A stretch of 52,650 nucleotides of DNA from an uncultured Oscillospiraceae bacterium (GTDB taxonomy: Bacteria > Bacillota > Clostridia > Oscillospirales > Acutalibacteraceae): the NCBI GenBank assembly GCA_905193225.1, contig CAJJNV010000011.1:1-52650 (forward strand), written 5' to 3'. Under the pieces are notes generated by a model. The model had not been told where the DNA came from and made no database searches. It saw nothing but the letters and a program-made list of their open reading frames with translations. Positions 7,869-14,593 of the stretch are shown piece after piece (position 1 is the first letter of the stretch; every line of letters starts with the position of its first letter). A program made the translations under genes and the position numbers.

Positions 7869-7994
7869 TCTCGGCAGGGCCGAGACCGGAGGGAGCATCG
7901 GTCGGCAGTCTTTTGAAAAAAAGAAAAGCTGTATTTTTTCGGAGCTCTTGCATTTTTGTTTAAGTCTCCCTCCGATCAGCTTGCGCTGATTGCC
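7869..7994 (-). repeat. dispersed palindromic repeat, copy B
   Basis: Inverted copy of the repeat at 2501-2624. Its ends match: 7869-7893 is the complement of the CCCTCCGGTCTCGGCC block and 7968-7994 the complement of the GCAAGCTGAT/GGAGGG block. The middle differs completely and contains an AT-rich stretch. Total length 126 against 124 in the other copy. Confidence 0.5.
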
Positions 7995-8199
7995 TCGGCT
8001 CCCGCAGTCCTGTGCCGATGAACTCGCTTTCAGACTCCGCAAGCCCGTTCAGTTTTGCTTGTCTCTGCAAAAAGCCGCATAAACATTCGTGCTTTAAGAA
8101 CGGAGCGCCGTCTTACCTTTATAGATTTAGACCTACTCTTAAAACTTGGCCGTTACTTTGCCCCGTTTATAAAAATATCAAAATATATGCTTAAAGGCC

Positions 8200-8228
8200 T
8201 TGTAAAAACGCGATATATAGGTTATTAT
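8200..8228 (+). promoter_or_regulatory. promoter of DUF3048 lipoprotein gene
   Basis: TTGTAA (8200-8205), 17-bp spacer, TATTAT (8223-8228), 95 bases before the start codon. Confidence 0.6.
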
Positions 8229-8323
8229 ATAAGAAAAAAGCGAATGGCGGCGACGCGACATAGGGAAAGATTGTTTAATCGGCCCGGTATCCTGCTGCTT
8301 TCGCCGAAAAAGGATTTTGGTTT

Positions 8324-9442
8324 ATGAAAAAGTTTTATGTAATCATCTCAACGCTGATAATTTTCTCGCTGCTGCTTTCGGGATGCGGAAAAAAGGCCGA
8401 GCAGCCTGCCGACGATGCATCTTCTGCTGCTCCTGTTGTTTCCGAAACCGAGCCTGACAAGGGCAACCTTAACACCCTCACCGGAATCTACGGAACCCTT
8501 GACGATTCGGCCGTGGGGAAAAGGCCTGTGGCGGTTATGATCAACAACATTTCCACCGCCCAGCCCGTCCAAACCGGTCTTAATAAGGCCGATGTGGTTT
8601 TTGAATGCCTTGTGGAGGGCGGAATCTCCCGTCTTATGGCGGTGTTCTCCGATCTGTCCCAGTGCGAAAAGCTGGGCACCATTCGTTCGGCAAGATATTC
8701 CTATGTCCAGCTTGCAAAATCTCTCGATGCCATATACGTGCACTGCGGTATGGACGACACCTACACACGTCCCTATGCAAAGGAAATGCCCAATTTCGAC
8801 TTTTTCGATCTCGGCGCTCAGAGTGACAGCCTCTCAATGAGAATTAAAAACGGACTGGCCTATGAGCACACTCTTTACATAAAGGGAGAAACGGTTGAAA
8901 GTGCCGTTTACGACAAATATCGCAATGACATTTCCTCCGACCTTTCGGGCAAGACCCTCTTTAATTTCGCCGAAGAGGCAGGCGTTCCCGCAAACGGCAA
9001 TGAATGCACTTCCATTAAATATTATATGTCGGGAGACAATTACTCCACCTTTAAATACGACAGCCAAACAAAAAAATACCGCCGTTGCCCCTTCGGAAAA
9101 TCCCAGACCGACTATTTCACCGACGAGGCCTTTGAGTTTGATAATGTATTTGTGCTTTACGCTCCTACCTATGATTTCTCCGACGGTTACCACGTCCACA
9201 CCGATCTCGACGGCGGAGAAGGATACTACATCTCGAACGGTGTTTATAAGGAAATAAAATGGACAAAGGGCGACGCTTCCGACCGACTCAAGGTTTATGA
9301 TGCCGACGGCAGCGAGCTTTCGGTCAATCCCGGAACCTCTTTTATTGCCTTCCCCGAAAAGAGCCTTTCAAACAGAACGGTTATAGAGCCTGCTCCCTCA
9401 CAGTCGGATGTATCGGCGTATGATAGCTCGGTAAACGATTAA
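8324..9442 (+). CDS. DUF3048 domain lipoprotein (YerB-like)
   Basis: 372 residues. A signal peptide with a clear lipobox (LLSGC, Cys21) anchors it outside the membrane; residues 22-55 are an Ala/Ser/Pro/Glu linker. The body carries DUF3048 landmarks: GKRPVAVMINNISTAQPVQTG about residue 65, ADVVFECLVEGGISRLMAVFSD about 88, the GTIRSARYSY motif about 118, and in the C-half WTKGDASDRLKVYDADGSEL and NPGTSFIAFP. It is related to Bacillus YerB. The molecular role is unknown; the two-domain fold has been linked to cell-wall or polymer handling only by analogy. Single-gene unit with its own promoter. Confidence 0.85.
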   Translation: MKKFYVIISTLIIFSLLLSGCGKKAEQPADDASSAAPVVSETEPDKGNLNTLTGIYGTLDDSAVGKRPVAVMINNISTAQPVQTGLNKADVVFECLVEGGISRLMAVFSDLSQCEKLGTIRSARYSYVQLAKSLDAIYVHCGMDDTYTRPYAKEMPNFDFFDLGAQSDSLSMRIKNGLAYEHTLYIKGETVESAVYDKYRNDISSDLSGKTLFNFAEEAGVPANGNECTSIKYYMSGDNYSTFKYDSQTKKYRRCPFGKSQTDYFTDEAFEFDNVFVLYAPTYDFSDGYHVHTDLDGGEGYYISNGVYKEIKWTKGDASDRLKVYDADGSELSVNPGTSFIAFPEKSLSNRTVIEPAPSQSDVSAYDSSVND

Positions 9443-9474
9443 AACACAACACCCAAAGACGGGCGGCACAAGAA

Positions 9475-9490
9475 TGTTTCACGTGAAACA
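9475..9490. promoter_or_regulatory. parS: parS site (ParB/Spo0J loading site)
   Basis: TGTTTCACGTGAAACA is a perfect 16-bp palindrome that fits the parS consensus used by Spo0J/ParB (TGTTnCACGTGAAACA). It lies in the non-coding gap between the DUF3048 and phosphatase genes. Known: ParB loads on parS, slides as a CTP-dependent clamp and recruits SMC; sites cluster around oriC. By chance a given 16-mer is not expected in 52 kb. I saw no second copy in the window. Confidence 0.85.
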
Positions 9491-9722
9491 TTTTGAAGTT
9501 TAGATCTGCTGATATTGCCCATCGCAGCAACGACAACGGCAATGCCGCCGGAAACGGAAAGTAATAAAAATAACAATTGCAGCAATAATATCAATATCGG
9601 CGGCAGCAATCCTGTGACGGTAATTGCTGCCGCTGCAGTCCTTACGGCGGAAAAAACTGTCGAGGGCATAATCGAAAGCAGTATATTATAACTACATTAT
9701 AATGACAGCAACAGAGGGCAAT

Positions 9723-10148
9723 ATGAAAAAATATCTTTTTGTGTGCACCGGAAACACCTGCCGCAGCCCAATGGCTGAAGGCATTTTAAACGACATTGCG
9801 AAAAAAGAAAGGCTTGATATCTGCGCCAAAAGCGCCGGAATATCGGTCTCTCCCGGGAATCCCCCTTCACAAAATGCGGTGGAAGCCTGCGCAGAGCTTG
9901 GTGTGGACATTTCAAAACATAAATCTTCTCAGCTTACAAACGACCTTTTCTATGAGGCCGACGCAGTGGTTCCATTAACCGAGACCCACCGGCTTATTAT
10001 GCTCGACGCCTTTAAAGATGCCGAAAAAATAATGCCTGCACTGGGCGTTTTCGATCCCTACGGCGGCAACCTGGAAGATTACCGCAAATGCCGGGATATG
10101 ATTCTTGAAAAAATACGGGAGATTACCCATGAAGATAATCGATCTTGA
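9723..10148 (+). CDS. low-molecular-weight protein tyrosine phosphatase
   Basis: 141 residues from ATG 9723, six bases after AGAGGG. The P-loop CTGNTCRS (residues 8-15) is the C-x5-R-S signature near the N-terminus, and FDPYGG (about 115) carries the general-acid Asp. The order and spacing are those of LMW-PTP/YwlE-type enzymes, which act on phosphotyrosine or phosphoarginine; the Thr in CTGNT is the residue reported to favour phosphoarginine in YwlE, so arginine phosphatase activity is plausible. It overlaps the RimI gene by 20 bases. Confidence 0.85.
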   Translation: MKKYLFVCTGNTCRSPMAEGILNDIAKKERLDICAKSAGISVSPGNPPSQNAVEACAELGVDISKHKSSQLTNDLFYEADAVVPLTETHRLIMLDAFKDAEKIMPALGVFDPYGGNLEDYRKCRDMILEKIREITHEDNRS

Positions 10149-10683
10149 AATGCGCCACGTCGGCGGGGTGGAGCGTATCGAAAAGCAGTGCTTTTCCACT
10201 CCGTGGACAAGGCAAAACATCATCGATACCCTGCAAAACGGCCACAGTATCTTTCTCGCGGCGGTTTTGACCGATGAGCGGGAAGATGAAAGTCGTGACG
10301 ACGGCCAAATGAAAGGTTGCGTCCAAAACCAAGAGGGAGGACAGATCCAAAACGCTTGTCGCTGTCAAGTCCAAGACGGCGGCCAAGACGGCGGCAAGGT
10401 TGCAGGATATATTTCGGCCGATGGGGTTTGCAAAACGGCATACATCAACAATGTGGCGGTGGACAGTGCCTTTCGCAGGAAAGGTATTGGAAGTGCGCTT
10501 ATCTCGGCCCTTGAACAGCGGGCGAAGGCGGTCGGCTGTACCGAGATAACCCTTGAAGTGCGGTCGAAAAATGCGGCGGCTAAAAATCTCTATCAAAGCT
10601 GCGGATACAAAAAATGCGGTGAGCGGAAAAATTATTATCGCGACCCGGTCGACAATGCCGAAATAATGACAAAAAAGCTTTAA
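10129..10683 (+). CDS. rimI: ribosomal protein S18 N-acetyltransferase RimI-like, with insertion
   Basis: 184 residues. The GNAT core is intact: MRHVGGVERIEKQCFSTPWT at the start, INNVAVDSAFRRKGIGSALI (about 104-123) with the R-x-x-G-x-G acetyl-CoA loop, LEVRSKNAAAKNLYQSCGY and the C-terminal YYRDP. Ordinary RimI is about 145-150 residues; here some 40 extra residues (about 47-86), rich in Gln, Asp, Gly and Cys and partly repetitive (QDGGQDGG), sit between the second and third beta strands. Starts inside the end of the phosphatase gene. Function as S18 acetylase follows the family; the insertion makes a different substrate possible. Confidence 0.8.
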   Translation: MKIIDLEMRHVGGVERIEKQCFSTPWTRQNIIDTLQNGHSIFLAAVLTDEREDESRDDGQMKGCVQNQEGGQIQNACRCQVQDGGQDGGKVAGYISADGVCKTAYINNVAVDSAFRRKGIGSALISALEQRAKAVGCTEITLEVRSKNAAAKNLYQSCGYKKCGERKNYYRDPVDNAEIMTKKL

Positions 10684-10806
10684 AGTCAGGAAGTTCTTTT
10701 CCTTCTTTACAGCTTTTCTTTTTGCCTTGTTAAAGGTATATTGGATTCGTTTGTCTTAGCGTTGCTTTGTGCGTTATTTGTGTCGTGCATTATTTGTAAC
10801 TATGTA

Positions 10807-10955
10807 GCGGCAAAAGCCGCCGAAAGGACACCCGACTTACCAAGTCCTTTCAAATCAGGGATACAGCGGCCGCTTACCCTTCCCTTTAACTGTCACAGTG
10901 CCGGCTTTAAAAGGGTGTTTTACCCTCTTTGTCGACCGGCTTTTAGACCTCGCCG
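10807..10955. other. hairpin-rich non-coding stretch
   Basis: Three hairpins in tandem: GCGGC/GCCGC (10807-10820), GAAAGGAC/GTCCTTTC (10822-10851) and a GCCGG/CCGGC stem near 10910-10950 around GGGTgttttACCC. It lies between convergent genes rimI and DUF378. The last stem may be a terminator. I do not match it to a known RNA family. Confidence 0.35.
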
Positions 10956-10958
10956 GGA

Positions 10959-11177
10959 TCAGGTATAATCTCCGGCAGGGCGGCTGTCACGCTCGCGGAA
11001 AAGCAGAGAAATGCACCATATTCCCGCAAGGGCCACAAGGGTATAAACAATACGGCTGAGCATAGCATTCTGTCCGCCGAATATCCATGCAACGATGTCA
11101 AAGCGGAAAAGGCCGATGCTTCCCCAGTTGAGTGCGCCGATAATGGTTAAAATAAGCGCGATTTTGTCCATAATCAT
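10959..11177 (-). CDS. DUF378 family small membrane protein
   Basis: 72 residues from the ATG at 11177, eight bases after AGAGG; a GTG at 11186 is possible. MDKIALILTIIGALNWGSIGLFRFDIVAWIFGG followed by RIVYTLVALAGIWCISLLF is the DUF378 (YuzA-like) pattern: two membrane spans with the invariant NWG motif. Function unknown. Alone on the minus strand here. Confidence 0.85.
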   Translation of the reverse strand: MIMDKIALILTIIGALNWGSIGLFRFDIVAWIFGGQNAMLSRIVYTLVALAGIWCISLLFRERDSRPAGDYT

Positions 11178-11406
11178 AAAATTCACCTCTCAGAAAATAT
11201 TTTGCCTCCTTTGCCCGGGAATATTCAAAAATTTTTAAAATGTTTTTATAATAAAACACGCCTGACGTACAGAGTTTTCCGAATGAAAAAGGGCAAAAAC
11301 GGCTTTTGCTTTCAAAGGACGGCATAGTTTTCTCTCACCGAAAAAACGACTGCCGTAAACGCCATGCATCCAACAATTCGTATGTCTTCTCAAAAATCCG
11401 TGCACA

Positions 11407-11649
11407 TCATCCGCCATGGCGGTTAAATGTTTCTCTTTCTTTGCCGAAAAATATCTCTTGACCTTTTTCACGTTGTGTATAATGGAACCAACATCCATAT
11501 TGATAAAAGCAACCGTTTGCTATTACGGTGATCGGATGTCCGTCAATTTCGCATATGTATTCCGACGTGTCGGCAAACGACGGAATTTCCAGACACACCA
11601 TTGTTGCCGGAAGGCAGAAAGTGAGCAGTAAGCTTATGATTTTTTTCAT
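11407..11649 (-). CDS. small secreted protein, unknown
   Basis: 80 residues from the ATG at 11649, with GGAG ten bases upstream. MKKIISLLLTFCLPATMVCL is a signal peptide likely cut after SFA (about residue 26). The mature 54 residues hold two Cys close together (GCFYQYGCW) and a basic tail. Family not recognised. A TTGACA at 11781-11786 (minus strand) may be its -35 box but no good -10 follows. Confidence 0.55.
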   Translation of the reverse strand: MKKIISLLLTFCLPATMVCLEIPSFADTSEYICEIDGHPITVIANGCFYQYGCWFHYTQREKGQEIFFGKERETFNRHGG

Positions 11650-11891
11650 AACACGTCTCCTTTTTTGACTGCGGGCTGTTTGTAAGCTGCAGGCTTTTAT
11701 CGGCAGACAGCGAGCTCTGTTGCTTTCAAGTACCGGCGAAAAATCTGCCGTGCCGTGCAATCAATAAATGACGCTGTGTTTGTCAAGAACGGTACTGTAC
11801 GGTAAACAGCAAAACCTATGGCCGGTATATGCGGTGCTGTGCAATAGATAAGTCTATCTACAGGGCAACCTGTGGCCTGCGAAAAAAATAT

Positions 11892-11932
11892 CCCGCCCTG
11901 TTACCAAAAGGATAGCAGAGCGGGTTTTTTTA
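11892..11932. terminator. bidirectional terminator next to EF-G2 gene
   Basis: CCCGCcCTG (11892-11900) pairs with CAGaGCGGG (11916-11924). Seven T follow on the plus strand and seven A precede on the left, so it can stop the minus-strand fusA2 transcript. The remaining bases of the gap 11650-12010 show nothing else. Confidence 0.7.
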
Positions 11933-12010
11933 TACAAAATCAGATTTTCAGAATTTCATAATTTCAAAATGCCGAATCGCAAATATAACGACAGGAAATT
12001 CTCACGGCGG

Positions 12011-14074
12011 TTATTCTATATCGCCCTTGGCCTTGGCCTCGGCAATGACCTTCTCGACCACTGCGGGGGGAGCGGGATCATACCGCAAAAAATCAAGGGT
12101 GAAGGAGCCGCGCCCTTGGGTTGCCGAACGGAGCACGGTGGAGAAGTTGCCCATTTCGGCCATGGGAACCTCAGCCTCGATTATGTGCATACCTTCGTCG
12201 TCCTGATCCATTCCCACCGGGCGGCCTCTGCGCTTGGTGATATCGCCGTTGACATCACCCATATTGTCGGCCGGAACCGACACCCTTAAAAGTCCGATAG
12301 GCTCAAGCAGGGTGGGGTTGGCGATTTCAAAGGCGTTTTTAAAGGCGATGGAAGCGGCGGTTTTGAATGCCATTTCCGAAGAATCGACCGGGTGATAGGA
12401 TCCGTCGTAGAGTGTGGCTTTAATTCCGACGACCGGGTATCCGGCCAGCGGGCCCTTCTTCATACTGTCGCGGAGTCCCTTTTCAACGGCAGGGAAATAG
12501 TTCTTGGGAACCGAACCGCCGAAAACCTCCTCTGCAAAGACCAGATCGTCCGACTCGCAAGGCTCAAAGCGAATCCATACGTCGCCGAACTGGCCGTGGC
12601 CGCCCGACTGCTTTTTGTGTCTTCCCTGAACCTCAACCTTTTTCCTGATGGTCTCGCGGTATGCAACCCTCGGAACACTCAGCTCGACCTCAACGCCGAA
12701 CTTGGTCTTGAGCTTGGAGCACACAACATCAAGGTGCTGCTCGCCCAGTCCCGAAAGTATCTGCTCGTGGGTCTCGTGGTTGGTGGATTGGGAAACGGTG
12801 GGATCCTCTTCGATAATGCGGTTGAGTCCGGTGACTATCTTATCTTCATCGCCCCTCTTCTTGGGTCTTATGCACATGGAAAGGGAGGGAGCGGGGAAAT
12901 CTATTCCTCTTGCGGCAACAACATTGCCGGGGGTGCAGAGGGTGTCGCCGGTTTTTGTGCCCGAAAGTTTAGAAACCGAGCCGATATCTCCGGCCGGAAT
13001 TACGGCAGCATCCTCAGCTTTCGCGCCCTTTATAAAAAAAAGCTTACCGATTCTTTCGGTCTCTCCCGTGCGGGAGTTGACAAGCTGGCTGTCGGGGGTT
13101 ACCTTGCCCGAAATGACCTTGAAATAGGACCGTTTACCGACCTGAGGATCGGCGACGGTTTTGAATACGACGGCGACGGTGGGAGCGTTTTCATCGGGAG
13201 TAAGCTCGATGGTTTCATCGCCCTTCTGTCCCGGTTCGTTGCTCTTTTCAAGAGCCGAGGGGGCGTAGTTTACCAGTCCGTCCAGCAAAAGATCGACGCC
13301 CTCGAGGGTCAGCCCTGCACCGCAGTAAACGGGAGCAAGCTCGCCCGATTTGATGGCGGCGGGAACACCCTTTAAAAGCTCCTCGTGGGTGAATTTTTCG
13401 CCGTTGAAGTATTTTTCCATAAGCTCATCGTCGGTGGCGGCGACGGCTTCGTTTATCTGTTCGATGTATTTCTCAAAGGGGGCAAGATCGCCGGGAACCT
13501 TAACCGGTTTTCCGTTTTCGTAGCTTACGCGGTTGCCGGTAAGCAGGTTGACGTATGCCACGACCTTATGATTCTCCACCAGGGGCACGACAATGGGGCA
13601 GACGGTGTTGCCGAAACGGTCGATAAGCGACTGGAGAGCATTGTCGAAGTTGGCTTTGTCGGAATTCATTTTGGAAATGAAGAAGAACTTTGCCGCGCCC
13701 TGTTTTTTTGCAACGGCATAGGCCTTTTCATCTCCTACCGCGACCCCCGATTTACCCGAAACGACTATGACGCAGGTGCCCGCCGCGCGGAGACCCTCTC
13801 TCATTTCACCGGCAAAGTCAAACATACCGGGAGTGTCGATTATATTAAGCTTGTAATCCTTCCATTCCACCGTGGCGACCGCCGCCGAGATGGAGGCGGC
13901 TCTTTTCTTTTCCTCGGGGTCAAAATCCATAACGGTATTTCCGTCGGACACCTTGCCGAGTCTGTCGGTTGCGCCGCTTATGTAAAGCATGGCTTCGCAC
14001 AGAGAAGTTTTTCCCTTTCCGCCATGGCCGGCGATGGCAATATTTTTTATTCTGTCTGCAGAATACTGTTTCAT
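12011..14074 (-). CDS. fusA2: EF-G-like translational GTPase (EF-G2 type)
   Basis: 687 residues from ATG 14074; AAGGG is eight bases before it. G1 is GHGGKGKTS (16-24), the form of EF-G2 paralogues rather than the AHIDAGKTT of true EF-G. G3 is DTPG (about 80). G4, normally NKxD, is the altered SKMNSD (about 137). Domains II-V follow: GKRSYFKVISGKV, the domain III LSGLGEQHLDVV, YRETIRKKVEVQGRHKKQSGGHGQFGDV in domain IV and GDVNGDITKRRGRPVGMD at the start of V. Known: such paralogues are non-essential and poorly understood, thought to act in translation under some conditions. It has its own promoter. Confidence 0.85.
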   Translation of the reverse strand: MKQYSADRIKNIAIAGHGGKGKTSLCEAMLYISGATDRLGKVSDGNTVMDFDPEEKKRAASISAAVATVEWKDYKLNIIDTPGMFDFAGEMREGLRAAGTCVIVVSGKSGVAVGDEKAYAVAKKQGAAKFFFISKMNSDKANFDNALQSLIDRFGNTVCPIVVPLVENHKVVAYVNLLTGNRVSYENGKPVKVPGDLAPFEKYIEQINEAVAATDDELMEKYFNGEKFTHEELLKGVPAAIKSGELAPVYCGAGLTLEGVDLLLDGLVNYAPSALEKSNEPGQKGDETIELTPDENAPTVAVVFKTVADPQVGKRSYFKVISGKVTPDSQLVNSRTGETERIGKLFFIKGAKAEDAAVIPAGDIGSVSKLSGTKTGDTLCTPGNVVAARGIDFPAPSLSMCIRPKKRGDEDKIVTGLNRIIEEDPTVSQSTNHETHEQILSGLGEQHLDVVCSKLKTKFGVEVELSVPRVAYRETIRKKVEVQGRHKKQSGGHGQFGDVWIRFEPCESDDLVFAEEVFGGSVPKNYFPAVEKGLRDSMKKGPLAGYPVVGIKATLYDGSYHPVDSSEMAFKTAASIAFKNAFEIANPTLLEPIGLLRVSVPADNMGDVNGDITKRRGRPVGMDQDDEGMHIIEAEVPMAEMGNFSTVLRSATQGRGSFTLDFLRYDPAPPAVVEKVIAEAKAKGDIE

Positions 14075-14148
14075 TTTGAACACCCTTTCAAATTGCTATT
14101 AAAAACAAAAATTGCAATAATTACTCGCAATTATTATGCAGTATGCTC

Positions 14149-14177
14149 ATTATACCACGGTATAAATATATATGCAA
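14149..14177 (-). promoter_or_regulatory. promoter of EF-G2 gene with overlapping dyad
   Basis: On the minus strand TTGCAT (14177-14172), 17-bp spacer, TATAAT (14154-14149). The plus-strand dyad TATACCACGGTATA (14151-14164) overlaps the -10 and could be an operator. Confidence 0.7.
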
Positions 14178-14519
14178 GAGTTTTTTTATTTATATATGCC
14201 TTTTTTTACACATAAAAATGAGAGGTGTCGCATTTGTCCGAATAATCCGCCGTATATACAGCCTTTATCGCCGGAATTTCCGATATTATTTCTCCACTCG
14301 ATTTCGGTAAAGCCCATATTTTCTGATGGGATGTTTTCTGATGGACGGGTGTGGTCTTTTCGACTTTCCGGGAAGTTTGCTTATGAATCGCATGGTAAAA
14401 TGCCGTGAGGGATGCCGCTGCTCGCTGCGGTGAAAAAACATATGTTTGCTGTGACGCGAAACGCAAAAATAAGGAAAAATAATATGACATAAAACCACAA
14501 AATAATGTAAGGTTTCTCA

Positions 14520-14548
14520 TTGACAGATAAAAATTATAATGTTATAAT
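14520..14548 (+). promoter_or_regulatory. consensus promoter of dockerin phosphodiesterase gene
   Basis: TTGACA (14520-14525), 17-bp spacer, TATAAT (14543-14548): a perfect sigma-A promoter. The ribosome site AGGAGG follows at 14581-14586. The rest of the gap 14178-14519 shows no gene. Confidence 0.9.
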
Positions 14549-14593
14549 GTGAACAACGATAAAACGCAAAATAATCCATTAGGAGGCAATAAA

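Noticed and set aside
8055..8327. 90-codon frame before the DUF3048 gene
   Set aside because: Covers the promoter of that gene, has no ribosome site and no family resemblance.
9439..9669. Hydrophobic 76-codon frame on the minus strand
   Set aside because: No ribosome site, overlaps the parS palindrome and reads as low-complexity Leu/Ala; treated as non-coding.
11235..11498. 87-codon frame on the minus strand next to the small secreted protein
   Set aside because: Overlaps the better supported 80-residue gene in another frame and has no ribosome site.
12392..14215. Two long plus-strand frames (12392-13375 and 13385-14215)
   Set aside because: Antisense to the EF-G2 gene; no translation signals.
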